Below, one piece after another: positions 1 through 7,335 of a stretch of 10,266 nt of DNA. This DNA comes from a bacterium (GTDB lineage: Bacteria > Patescibacteriota > Gracilibacteria > JAUYGZ01 > DAOVYC01). Where the stretch lies: assembly GCA_030635805.1 (NCBI GenBank), contig DAOVYC010000008.1:1-10266 (forward strand), in the 5' to 3' direction. A program made the translations under genes and the position numbers. The notes under the pieces were generated by a model, which worked only from the letters and a program-made list of their open reading frames with translations, was not told the DNA's origin and searched no databases. Within the stretch, counting starts at the first letter, position 1, and each line of letters opens with the position of its first letter.

Positions 1-512
<512 letters not shown>

Positions 513-514
513 TT

Positions 515-521
515 ACCTAAA
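515..521 (-). promoter_or_regulatory. Shine-Dalgarno of eno, within a solitary TTTAGGT heptamer
   Basis: Read on the minus strand this is TTTAGGT, with its AGGT about 9 nt before the eno ATG. It is the only convincing Shine-Dalgarno in the window. The heptamer is identical to the unit repeated four times at 544-571, so the ribosome-binding site appears to be a lone copy of that repeat. Confidence 0.55.
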
Positions 522-543
522 GACTAATTATTCCCAGATTACC

Positions 544-571
544 ACCTAAAACCTAAAACCTAAAACCTAAA
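544..571. repeat. Tandem heptamer array, ACCTAAA x4
   Basis: Four perfect head-to-tail copies of the 7-bp unit ACCTAAA (TTTAGGT on the other strand). They lie in the 122-bp divergent spacer between eno and the surface-protein gene. A fifth copy at 515-521 overlaps the eno ribosome-binding site. The repeat looks telomere-like but is internal and short. It belongs to the series of heptamer arrays found at most gene boundaries of this window. Confidence 0.9.
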
Positions 572-576
572 CTGAG

Positions 577-605
577 TTGCTCAAAAGCTCAATTTCTGCT
601 ATACT
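577..605 (+). promoter_or_regulatory. Sigma-70-type promoter for the surface-protein gene
   Basis: A -10 box TATACT (600-605) is preceded by an extended -10 TG (597-598). A weak -35 box TTGCTC (577-582) lies exactly 17 bp upstream. The predicted transcription start is near 612, giving a leader of about 17 nt without a Shine-Dalgarno. The -10 is strong; the -35 matches consensus at only three positions. Confidence 0.6.
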
Positions 606-628
606 AACATGATATTAAAAACAAAAAC

Positions 629-2863
629 ATGAGTAAAAAACTTATCACTTTTATTCTCAGCCTTACTCTTATTAGTGTTTCAGTTGCCAGCACTTTTGCC
701 GCTGGGGAAAAAAGCTTGTTCATCACCGACACCAAAGCCGGGGAAGTAGCCAAAGTTTTTGTAAACGGACCCAGTAACACCGATCTTACGATAATTTTTG
801 TCGGACCCCAAGGCCACAGAACAGCCATGAACGTTAAAACGGACAATGAAGGAAGGGTAAGTGAAGAAATTAACGCTCCGGAAAAAGCGGGGGAATATGA
901 AGCATACATTTCAGGAATGAAAAGAGATTCCGGTATAAATTTTAGAGTAGCCCCTTCCAGAGAGGTATCTCTGGATGAAAGTACTCTAAAACTTTCCAGT
1001 AAAAGAGCCTTCGCCGATGGTGAAGATGTTATTGAAGTGGAAGTGATCGCTCGTGACGAAGACAGGCAGAATATTGAAGGGCTCAGTGTTCAGCTTCTTT
1101 CAGAGGACAGGGTTATCATCTCTCCCCGAAAAAGTACTACCAACGAACACGGATATGCCGTATTTCAAGTAAAATCAGAGAAAGAAGGGTCCAAAACAGT
1201 TTACGCCTACGATGGTGACGGTACCAGTATCGGAAACGCTACCATCCAATTTATCGGCATGGAAACCGAATACGAACAGGAAGCTTATTATAATCCCTCC
1301 ACTCTCGAAGCCCTGAGCTTGCCGAAGGGTTCCGCTCTTACCGCTCCTTATCCCTACGCTCCTTACGCTCTTTACAATCCTTACCCTCCCTCAAATTACG
1401 CTCCTGCGCCCAACCAAGATCTCCAGATTTTAAGTCAAAAATTAAAAAATTTGGAAGATATTTTAAGTGCGGTAAATGTAAAAGGATACAACGGTGGGGA
1501 TTATCTTGGAGCTTCACTTCTTGATGTTCATAAAGTTTATGCCGAAGGTATAGACATCGATCATTTCGAAATTATTGATATTGATGAAGATATTGAAATT
1601 AGCGAACCAACATCTTTCACTGTTCGTGCCCTGGATATTAATGATGAGATTGTGGAAGATTACGAAGGAGAAGTTACCTTCTCTTCAGACAACAACAATA
1701 CTCTTCTTCCTACCGATTATGCTTTTGAACCTGCCGATCTGGGTGAGCATGAATTTACTCTCGCTCTTACCATCATGGATGAAGGAACACAGACCCTTAC
1801 CGTAGCCGATATCGGAGATCAGGATATTAAAGGTGAAATAGATATTACGGTAGGTGATGCTGTAGAAGAGGACGAAGAACCGGTGGCAACCATAACTCTC
1901 AACGCTCCCTTAGCCGGCACCTACTCCTCTACTTCTCAGACCGTTTCGGGGACTACAAGGAAAAACTCTACCGTAACCGTCTTTGACGGTAAAAGTGTGG
2001 TCGGGTCTGTAAATACAGGAGATGACGGAAAATTTAATTATCAAGTTACCGGTCTTTCTGAAGGAAAACATCAAATCCATATTCTTAGTGAACATATTCC
2101 TACCGGTGAAATTACCGATTCCGAAAAAGTAGAAGTTATTATCGACCTTTCTCCTCCGGTAGTTAATAAAATTACTTTGGATCCAAGTGAGCCTGTGGAA
2201 GAAGGGGATTTGTTTTCCATTATCATTAGCACCGAAGCGGAAAGTGAAGTATCTATCATTCTCAACAACTTATCTTACGATCTTACCGAACAATCACGCG
2301 GCACCTATGCCGGTCAAATTCTCGCTCCACAAAATAAAGGGAATTATTCAATTACCATTATCGCAGAAGATAAATTTGGTAACGAAGGGACATATCCCGG
2401 AGAGGTAACTCTCATTGTTAAACCAAAAAAGAAGCCCGTTACCAACGTGCTTGCGATGAGTGACAAAGAAGCAATATCCATTAACTGGAATATCTTCCAG
2501 GATGCGTCTCGCTACAAGATCTCTTTTGGAAAAGAATCAGGAAAGTATACTCAGCAAATCGTAACCATAGATTCAACTCCCAGCTGGATTATCCGAAATC
2601 TGGAAGGCGGAAAAGATTATTATCTTCAAATAGAAGCCCTAAATTCAACCGGGCAAACTATCTCTCTTCCTTCGCAGGAAACAAGAGCCAGAGCCCTGAT
2701 AAAGATGGAGGCAATCTCAACCGCTACTATTATGACTCAACCGCCATCATCTGATCAGGTCACCAAGACGGGACCGGAGATGTATCTGGTACTATTGGCT
2801 TCATTTCTTTTCCTCGACATGTATGCGAGGGTACGAAGAAAGCTAAAACGAAGTTCCTTCTAA
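629..2863 (+). CDS. Secreted multi-domain Ig-like/FN3 surface protein with C-terminal membrane anchor
   Basis: Not a named gene. The 744-residue product starts with a Sec signal peptide (KK, then hydrophobic 5-20, probable cleavage around Ala24/Ala25). A chain of beta-sandwich domains follows: an Ig-like module (about 28-108), a Big_1/invasin-like module (about 109-210), a Tyr/Pro-rich linker (about 235-262) followed by a short coiled-coil-like helix, a third Ig-like module starting at HFEI (about 312-410), two more Ig-like modules (about 420-510 and 515-600) and a fibronectin type III domain (about 603-690). The C-terminus is TKTGPE (712-717), one hydrophobic helix (718-732) and a basic tail RVRRKLKR. 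This is the layout of a cell-surface adhesin or S-layer-associated protein held in the membrane or processed by a sortase-like enzyme. Domain labels come from sequence style only. A 19-bp palindromic repeat encodes LSLPKG at 229-234. The ligand is unknown. Confidence 0.85.
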   Translation: MSKKLITFILSLTLISVSVASTFAAGEKSLFITDTKAGEVAKVFVNGPSNTDLTIIFVGPQGHRTAMNVKTDNEGRVSEEINAPEKAGEYEAYISGMKRDSGINFRVAPSREVSLDESTLKLSSKRAFADGEDVIEVEVIARDEDRQNIEGLSVQLLSEDRVIISPRKSTTNEHGYAVFQVKSEKEGSKTVYAYDGDGTSIGNATIQFIGMETEYEQEAYYNPSTLEALSLPKGSALTAPYPYAPYALYNPYPPSNYAPAPNQDLQILSQKLKNLEDILSAVNVKGYNGGDYLGASLLDVHKVYAEGIDIDHFEIIDIDEDIEISEPTSFTVRALDINDEIVEDYEGEVTFSSDNNNTLLPTDYAFEPADLGEHEFTLALTIMDEGTQTLTVADIGDQDIKGEIDITVGDAVEEDEEPVATITLNAPLAGTYSSTSQTVSGTTRKNSTVTVFDGKSVVGSVNTGDDGKFNYQVTGLSEGKHQIHILSEHIPTGEITDSEKVEVIIDLSPPVVNKITLDPSEPVEEGDLFSIIISTEAESEVSIILNNLSYDLTEQSRGTYAGQILAPQNKGNYSITIIAEDKFGNEGTYPGEVTLIVKPKKKPVTNVLAMSDKEAISINWNIFQDASRYKISFGKESGKYTQQIVTIDSTPSWIIRNLEGGKDYYLQIEALNSTGQTISLPSQETRARALIKMEAISTATIMTQPPSSDQVTKTGPEMYLVLLASFLFLDMYARVRRKLKRSSF
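1311..1329 (+). repeat. 19-bp palindromic element, copy 1 (in coding sequence)
   Basis: CCCTGAGCTTGCCGAAGGG, an imperfect palindrome whose CCCT and AGGG ends pair. It lies in frame inside the surface-protein gene and encodes Leu-Ser-Leu-Pro-Lys-Gly just before the Tyr/Pro-rich linker. Related copies are at 5361-5379 and 5758-5776. Confidence 0.8.
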
Positions 2864-2869
2864 CAAGCT

Positions 2870-2897
2870 GTAAGCAGTAAGCAATAAGCAGTAAGCT
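2870..2897. repeat. Tandem heptamer array, GTAAGCA x4
   Basis: Four head-to-tail 7-bp units: GTAAGCA, GTAAGCA, ATAAGCA, GTAAGCT. The array starts 7 bp after the stop codon of the surface-protein gene and runs directly into the longer dispersed repeat at 2899. Confidence 0.85.
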
Positions 2898-2898
2898 C

Positions 2899-2985
2899 TA
2901 GAAAATCAGAAGTACAAGAATGCATTTGTGTTAATTCGTGCAATTTGTTAAATTCGCGTTCCATTGTAGCCCTGTCCCATGTTAC
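2899..2985 (+). repeat. Dispersed spacer repeat, copy A
   Basis: An 87-bp non-coding block that aligns along its length with 5702-5821. Shared landmarks in order are TAGA-AATCAGAAG, ATTCGTGCAATT-GT, TAAAT-CG, and ATTGTAGCCC. It ends in a short stem-loop, GTAGC (2966-2970) with GTTAC (2981-2985), including one G-T pair. It lies between the surface-protein gene and yggT and overlaps the non-conserved upstream extension of the yggT reading frame, which argues for the later yggT start. Confidence 0.75.
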
Positions 2986-3012
2986 TATCCCCACCGTAAT
3001 TCAGCCCGAATA

Positions 3013-3273
3013 ATGGATTTAAGTTTTATCGTTGTCGGTCTTCTCTTTTTCCTCCGCCTTCTCTCCTGGCTGATTATCATTCGTATTCTCATGTCCTGGT
3101 TTATTCCGCAATCACGGAATTCTATCGTACTCTTCATTTATGAAACCAGTGATGCGGTTCTCCGTCCCATTCGTCGTATTCTCAAACCAAAAGGCCGTAT
3201 CGACTGGACCCCGCTCATCGCCATCATCCTCATCGACGTTATTCAGTACGCAATAGTCCGCTTGTTCAGCTAG
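3013..3273 (+). CDS. yggT: YggT-family integral membrane protein
   Basis: An 86-residue membrane protein with two hydrophobic segments (about 4-26 and 66-84) around a short basic loop. The family hallmarks are present: RILMSWF (24-30) at the end of the first helix, then YETSDAVLRPIRRILKP (43-59) and GRIDWTPLIAIILI (61-74), matching the usual R-x-x-x-SW and TEPxLxPxRRxxPxxGxID(F/W)SP pattern. Members have been linked to osmotic-stress resistance and, in Gram-positives (YlmG), to cell division and envelope functions; the exact role is unsettled. The frame stays open upstream to 2938, but those 25 residues are hydrophilic, unlike the family, and come from the dispersed repeat. The ATG at 3013 is therefore chosen. 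No clear Shine-Dalgarno. It may share a transcript with the helicase gene 73 bp downstream. Confidence 0.9.
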   Translation: MDLSFIVVGLLFFLRLLSWLIIIRILMSWFIPQSRNSIVLFIYETSDAVLRPIRRILKPKGRIDWTPLIAIILIDVIQYAIVRLFS

Positions 3274-3283
3274 AAGTAAGGTG

Positions 3284-3319
3284 CTTCATGTTTTATGTTT
3301 CATGTTTCATGTTTTTATG
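3284..3319. repeat. Tandem heptamer array, TTTCATG x5
   Basis: Units CTTCATG, TTTTATG, TTTCATG, TTTCATG and an 8-bp TTTTTATG follow head to tail. The array begins 10 bp after the yggT stop and contains several ATG triplets that create spurious upstream starts for the helicase reading frame. Confidence 0.85.
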
Positions 3320-3346
3320 CGAGAATCAGCGAGCATAAATGAACAA

Positions 3347-5551
3347 ATGTCCATACTCAGAGAATTAAACGATCAGCAGAAAGAAGCCGTTACTACTACG
3401 GAAGGACCGGTACTTATCATTGCCGGAGCCGGATCCGGCAAGACCAGAGCACTTACTCACAGAATTGCTTACTTAATCAAAGAAGTGGGAGTTTTGCCGT
3501 GGCAGATCCTCGGAGTGACTTTTACCAACAAGGCGGCCGAAGAGATGAAAAATCGTATTCGCAAGTTACTCGGTTTAGCTCCAACCGGATCATGGAATAG
3601 AGAATCGATGGATCAACCTACTATGGGTACTTTCCATTCCGTTTGTGCCCAGATTCTTCGCCAAGAAATTCATCACTTGGGATACGAAAATCAGTTCGTG
3701 ATTTTCGATGACGGCGATCAGCTTTCTTTGATCAAAAAAATCATGAAAGAACTGGAAATCGATATCAAAAATTTCAATCCCAAGGCGGTTCTTGGTGCTA
3801 TCAGCTCTGCCAAAAATAGGCTCACCAGTCCGGATGAATACAGCACTCATGCCGATGATTTTTTTCATGAACATGTTGCTCGCATTTATCAACGCTATCA
3901 GAAAGCTTTGCGCAAAGCCAATGCTCTCGATTTTGATGACCTCCTCATGGTTACTGTTGAACTGTTTCAAGCTCGCGAAGACATTCTCATTAAATATCAG
4001 GAACGCTGGCAGTATATCCACGTCGACGAATATCAGGACACTAATCACGCTCAGTATTTACTTATCAAACTTCTCGCCTCCGCTCAGCGAAACATTTGTG
4101 TTGTCGGAGATCCCGATCAGTCTATCTATTCCTGGCGCGGGGCGGACATCACCAACATTTTGAATTTTGCCAAAGATTATCCCGAAGCAAAAAAAATTCT
4201 TTTGGAAGAAAATTATCGAAGTACTCAAAACATTCTCAATTGCGCCAACAAAATTATTACCAAAAATAAGGGAAGGGTGGAAAAAAAGCTTTGGACCGCC
4301 AACAATACTGGTGACAAAATTACCATTGCCCAGCTTGAAACCGAAAAAGATGAGGCTGAATTTATTCTCAACGAAATCAAAAATTCCAAGCGAAAGTTCC
4401 GAGACTTCGTCGTTCTTTATCGTACCAACGCGCAATCCCGTATTATCGAAGAAGCCCTGATTCGCTTTGGTATTCCTTACAAAATTATCGGTGGTGTAAA
4501 ATTTTACAAAAGAAAAGAAATAAAAGATGTTATCGCCTATCTCCGTTTAATCCATAATCCGGCGGACGATACTTCTTTACTCCGTATTATCAACACTCCT
4601 ACCCGAAAACTGGGAGCCAGAACTCTGGAAATTATTCAACAACATGCTTATCGGAACTCGCTTCCGCTTTACAAAATGATTGAGAGAGTAGATGAGATTC
4701 CGGAACTGAACGACGCTAAAAAGCAGACCCTCAAAAAATTCCATAAACTTATTGAAAATCTGCGAGAAACCAATCGAGAATTCAATGCTTCACACGTCCT
4801 TAAGGACGTGGTTACCGGATCCGGTTACGGTGAATTTTTGCTGGATGGCACCGAAGAAGGGGAGATGCGTATGGATAATGTTCGTGAACTTATTTCCGTT
4901 TCACAAAAATACGATGGTCTGGAACAAGGAGTCGGTCTTGCCACCTTCCTGGAGGAAGTCGCTCTGGTGAGCGACACCGACGAACTGAATTTCCAAGATA
5001 ACTACATCACCCTTATGACTCTTCACAGCGCCAAGGGTCTCGAATATCCTCTGGTTTTTATCATCGGCATGGAGGAGGGGATTTTCCCCCACTCCCGTTC
5101 CATTCTCGACCCCCAGCAACTTGAAGAAGAGCGTCGCCTGGCCTATGTGGGGATGACTCGCGCCATGGAAAAACTTCATCTCACTCTTGCCAAAAATCGT
5201 CTTCTCTACGGAGAATATCAGAGTAACACTCCCTCTCAATTCATTGCCGATCTTCCCCGGGATTTAATCGACACGGATATCTTTAATGAAGAAGGAGAGA
5301 AGGGGCTCATCGACAATCTCAAACACGTTCTCGACAAACAAGAGCATGCCGCTCCCAAAGTCCTGAGTTTGCCGAAGGGAAACGAGCGTACTCGCGGTAA
5401 GTTCAAAGACGGCGACAAGGTTCGTCATCAGACTTTTGGCGAGGGACGTATTGTCCAGCTCCAAGGTGATATTGCCACCATCGCTTTCCAGGACAAAAAA
5501 ATCGGCATCAAAAAACTAGCCATGAATATCGCGCCCATTCAGAAAATCTAG
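3347..5551 (+). CDS. pcrA: ATP-dependent DNA helicase PcrA/UvrD (superfamily 1A)
   Basis: A 3'-5' SF1 helicase that unwinds DNA in nucleotide-excision and mismatch repair, clears stalled replication forks and can act on RNA polymerase. From the ATG at 3347 the product is 734 residues, normal for PcrA. All motifs are intact: Q motif LNDQQKEAV (7-15), Walker A AGAGSGKT (26-33), Ia TFTNKAAEEM, Walker B DEYQD (227-231), motif III GDPDQSIYSWRGAD (254-267), motif IV EENYRST, motif V LMTLHSAKG (556-564) with IGMEEGIFPH, and motif VI RRLAYVGMTRA (596-606). The C-terminal GDKVRHQTFGEGRIV region resembles the Tudor-like PcrA domain that contacts RNA polymerase. The linker before it contains a repeat-encoded LSLPKG (673-678). 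The frame is open to a GTG at 3281, but those 22 residues are encoded by the heptamer array and precede the normal N-terminus, so 3347 is preferred; ATG 3317 is an alternative. Confidence 0.96.
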   Translation: MSILRELNDQQKEAVTTTEGPVLIIAGAGSGKTRALTHRIAYLIKEVGVLPWQILGVTFTNKAAEEMKNRIRKLLGLAPTGSWNRESMDQPTMGTFHSVCAQILRQEIHHLGYENQFVIFDDGDQLSLIKKIMKELEIDIKNFNPKAVLGAISSAKNRLTSPDEYSTHADDFFHEHVARIYQRYQKALRKANALDFDDLLMVTVELFQAREDILIKYQERWQYIHVDEYQDTNHAQYLLIKLLASAQRNICVVGDPDQSIYSWRGADITNILNFAKDYPEAKKILLEENYRSTQNILNCANKIITKNKGRVEKKLWTANNTGDKITIAQLETEKDEAEFILNEIKNSKRKFRDFVVLYRTNAQSRIIEEALIRFGIPYKIIGGVKFYKRKEIKDVIAYLRLIHNPADDTSLLRIINTPTRKLGARTLEIIQQHAYRNSLPLYKMIERVDEIPELNDAKKQTLKKFHKLIENLRETNREFNASHVLKDVVTGSGYGEFLLDGTEEGEMRMDNVRELISVSQKYDGLEQGVGLATFLEEVALVSDTDELNFQDNYITLMTLHSAKGLEYPLVFIIGMEEGIFPHSRSILDPQQLEEERRLAYVGMTRAMEKLHLTLAKNRLLYGEYQSNTPSQFIADLPRDLIDTDIFNEEGEKGLIDNLKHVLDKQEHAAPKVLSLPKGNERTRGKFKDGDKVRHQTFGEGRIVQLQGDIATIAFQDKKIGIKKLAMNIAPIQKI
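5361..5379 (+). repeat. 19-bp palindromic element, copy 2 (in coding sequence)
   Basis: TCCTGAGTTTGCCGAAGGG differs from copy 1 at two positions. It lies in the helicase gene in the same reading frame as copy 1 and also encodes Leu-Ser-Leu-Pro-Lys-Gly, between the motor core and the C-terminal Tudor-like domain. Confidence 0.8.
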
Positions 5552-5562
5552 TTGTCTGAACC

Positions 5563-5589
5563 TTGATTCTCTTGATTAAAGGATTGAAG
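5563..5589. repeat. Short 9-bp periodic repeat after the helicase gene
   Basis: Three loosely related 9-bp units, TTGATTCTC, TTGATTAAA and GGATTGAAG, begin 12 bp after the helicase stop. Units are degenerate, so the call is tentative. This starts the 273-bp repeat-filled spacer between two convergent genes. No U-rich hairpin terminator was found in it. Confidence 0.4.
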
Positions 5590-5627
5590 AACAGATAAAC
5601 AGGGGGGTACAAATCTCCCTCCGCCCC

Positions 5628-5699
5628 GCTCGCCTTCCAAGAAAACCAACTCACCCTGTCTCGCTTCGCTCGCCTTCCCTCTCTTCCCAAGAGAGGGGA
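5628..5699. repeat. C-rich palindromic spacer element with perfect hairpin
   Basis: Contains a 9-bp perfect stem with a CCC loop, CCCTCTCTT (5677-5685) against AAGAGAGGG (5689-5697), extendable by one T-G and one T-A pair to 5675-5699. An 11-bp direct repeat GCTCGCCTTCC occurs at 5628-5638 and 5668-5678. No T-tract follows the hairpin on either strand, so it is not a canonical intrinsic terminator. It resembles a short interspersed palindromic element. Confidence 0.65.
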
Positions 5700-5701
5700 T
5701 T

Positions 5702-5821
5702 TAGATAATCAGAAGAACTAGAAACATTCGTTTTTATTCGTGCAATTCGTCCGAAGGTTCTGAGCCAATCGAAGAATAAATCCGTGTCCTATTGTAGCCC
5801 CCGTTCCCTGTTTTATGCTAC
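5702..5821 (+). repeat. Dispersed spacer repeat, copy B, interrupted by a 26-bp insertion
   Basis: Aligns with copy A (2899-2985) from TAGATAATCAGAAG through ATTCGTGCAATTCGT (ending 5750). The alignment resumes at TAAATCC (5777), runs on through ATTGTAGCCC, and ends with the stem GTAGC (5794-5798) and GCTAC (5817-5821). The intervening 26 bp (5751-5776) are absent from copy A and consist of the 19-bp palindromic element plus a 7-bp half copy. Confidence 0.75.
5758..5776 (+). repeat. 19-bp palindromic element, copy 3 (inserted in spacer repeat B)
   Basis: TTCTGAGCCAATCGAAGAA keeps the core CTGAGC and CGAAG of copies 1 and 2. Both ends have changed together (TTCT with AGAA instead of CCCT with AGGG), so end pairing is preserved. 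CCGAAGG just before it (5751-5757) matches the right half of another copy. Confidence 0.65.
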
Positions 5822-5842
5822 ATGCTACAAGTTACAAGTTAA
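5815..5842. repeat. Tandem heptamer array, ATGCTAC x2 and AAGTTAC x2
   Basis: Four contiguous 7-bp units: ATGCTAC, ATGCTAC, AAGTTAC, AAGTTAA. The array overlaps the 3' end of the glycyl-tRNA synthetase gene and supplies its last codons and its TAG stop. Confidence 0.75.
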
Positions 5843-7213
5843 ATAGTCAGCAAGCTCATCAATCTTAATGCGCTCTTGTTTCATCGTGTCTCTATCCCGC
5901 ACCGTCACAGATTTATCTTCCAGACTATCAAAGTCAAAAGTCACGCAGTAAGGCGTGCCGATTTCATCCTGCCGGCGATATCTCTTTCCTATCGATCCCG
6001 TTGTGTCAAAATCGGTCGTGAACCTGCCGTTTATTTCTTCCCAAACCTTTGTCGCTTCATCCGCCAGCTTATTTTGCAAAGGTAAAACCGCTACCTTGAA
6101 AGGGGCAATATCTTTATGAAATTTCATAACCACGCGGACATCTTCTTTTCCATCCGAAGTTGGCGCCTTGTCTTCCCGGTAAGCATCGATCAAAACAGCG
6201 AGCGCCAAACGATTTACACCCAAGGACGGTTCAACCACATAAGGAATATATTTTTCATTTGTTTCCGGATCAAAATACTTCATATCTTCTCCGCTAAATT
6301 TTTCATGTTGCTTCAAATCATAATCGGTTCGGCTGGCAATTCCCCAAAGTTCACCCCAGCTACCACCCTTTTCTCCAAACGGAAAGTGATATTCAATATC
6401 CGCACAAGCATTCGCATAGTGTGCCAGCTCGTCTTCCGCGTGGTCGCGGAAACGGATATTTTTCGTCTCAAGCCCAATACTGCCGATCAAAAAATCCCAG
6501 GCAAAATCTTTCCAATGCTTATACCAATCAAGCTCAGTTCCCGGTTTACAGAAAAATTCCAGCTCCATCTGTTCAAACTCTCTGGTTCGAAAAACAAAAT
6601 TGCCGGGAGTTATCTCATTTCGAAAAGCTTTACCTATTTGAGCAATACCAAAAGGCATCTTCTTTCTACTGGTTCCCTGAATATTCTTAAAATTAACAAA
6701 AATTCCCTGAGCCGTTTCCGGCCGTAAATAAACTAAAGTCCCACCACCCTTGGTAACCCCCTGGTGCGTTTCAAACATCAGATTAAAAGTGCGAATATCC
6801 GTCCAATCCATCTCTCCGCAACTTGGACATTTAATTTTCTGCCTGTTCATAATTTCCAGCAATTTCTCATGATTAGCCGGATCCACGACATCGCCGGTGG
6901 CCTCTTCTATCAATTTATCCGGCCTGAATCTCTCATGACATTTTTTACAATCAATCAACGGATCACTGAATCCGCCTACATGACCGCTAGCTTCCCATAC
7001 TTTGGTATTCATCAAAATCGCCGCGTCCATACCCACCACGTCAATCCTCTTCTGCACAAAATCCCGCCACCAAACTTTTTTAATATTATTTAAAAGTTCC
7101 ACCCCCAACGGACCGTAATCCCAGGTATTTGCCAAACCCCCATAAATCTCCGATCCCGGGAAAATAAATCCACGTTGTTTACATAAAGCGGTGATGGTTT
7201 CTATATTTATCAT
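5825..7213 (-). CDS. glyQS: Glycyl-tRNA synthetase, dimeric (alpha2) class II type
   Basis: Charges tRNA-Gly with glycine using ATP in the cytosol. This is the single-chain homodimeric form, not the alpha2beta2 GlyQ/GlyS form. The 462 residues match the bacterial length. The N-terminus [18 protein letters not shown] (9-26) is diagnostic. Also present are motif 1 around [19 protein letters not shown] (31-49), a four-cysteine metal site (Cys89, Cys92, Cys129, Cys132), motif 2 FRNEI...[13 protein letters not shown] (197-221), motif 3 [14 protein letters not shown] (328-341) and the anticodon-binding domain (about 372-450: [29 protein letters not shown]). The ATG at 7213 is chosen because it matches the family N-terminus. 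An in-frame TTG at 7234 would add seven residues; neither has a well-spaced Shine-Dalgarno. The last four residues (TCNL) come from the heptamer array. It lies downstream of the HAD gene on the same strand, 105 bp away, and is convergent with the helicase. Confidence 0.97.
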   Translation of the reverse strand: MINIETITALCKQRGFIFPGSEIYGGLANTWDYGPLGVELLNNIKKVWWRDFVQKRIDVVGMDAAILMNTKVWEASGHVGGFSDPLIDCKKCHERFRPDKLIEEATGDVVDPANHEKLLEIMNRQKIKCPSCGEMDWTDIRTFNLMFETHQGVTKGGGTLVYLRPETAQGIFVNFKNIQGTSRKKMPFGIAQIGKAFRNEITPGNFVFRTREFEQMELEFFCKPGTELDWYKHWKDFAWDFLIGSIGLETKNIRFRDHAEDELAHYANACADIEYHFPFGEKGGSWGELWGIASRTDYDLKQHEKFSGEDMKYFDPETNEKYIPYVVEPSLGVNRLALAVLIDAYREDKAPTSDGKEDVRVVMKFHKDIAPFKVAVLPLQNKLADEATKVWEEINGRFTTDFDTTGSIGKRYRRQDEIGTPYCVTFDFDSLEDKSVTVRDRDTMKQERIKIDELADYLTCNL

Positions 7214-7261
7214 ACCTGATTTATTTAATAACAAGTTTCATGCTGAATTCTACTGCAAAAT

Positions 7262-7282
7262 CTCAAAACTCAAAACTCAAAA
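7262..7282. repeat. Tandem heptamer array, CTCAAAA x3
   Basis: Three perfect copies of the 7-bp unit CTCAAAA (TTTTGAG on the minus strand), flanked by looser variants. It lies in the 105-bp spacer upstream of the glycyl-tRNA synthetase gene. The repeated TTGAG could offer -35-like sequence to a weak TAGAAT at 7247-7252, but the spacing is not convincing. Confidence 0.8.
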
Positions 7283-7299
7283 ATCCAAACAAAAAATCG

Positions 7300-7335
7300 A
7301 ATATTTTATTTTTTATATTTAATATTTTATTTTTT
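7300..7335. repeat. AT-rich direct duplication (15 bp, 21-bp period)
   Basis: AATATTTTATTTTTT occurs at 7300-7314 and again at 7321-7335, separated by ATATTT. The second copy overlaps the 3' end of the HAD gene and includes its last codons and TAA stop. Probably a local slippage duplication. Confidence 0.7.

Noticed and set aside
544..571. Telomere-like or CRISPR-like repeat
   Set aside because: Four 7-bp units without spacers inside a chromosome segment. There are no cas genes and no sign of a replicon end.
2938..3012. 25-residue N-terminal extension of the YggT protein
   Set aside because: It is encoded by the dispersed spacer repeat and is unlike any YggT N-terminus. The ATG at 3013 gives the normal family length.
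3281..3346. 22-residue N-terminal extension of the helicase from a GTG start
   Set aside because: Its codons are mainly the TTTCATG heptamer array, and PcrA/UvrD proteins begin close to the LNxxQxxA motif.
3590..4048. 152-codon open frame on the minus strand
   Set aside because: Antisense to the conserved helicase core, with no family features. A shadow of pcrA.
5675..5699. Intrinsic terminator of the helicase gene
   Set aside because: The hairpin is perfect, but no T-tract follows on either strand and it lies about 125 bp after the stop codon.
6116..6727. 203-codon open frame on the plus strand
   Set aside because: It lies wholly antisense to the glycyl-tRNA synthetase gene, whose every motif is intact. 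The translation has no recognisable domain and looks like a shadow frame.
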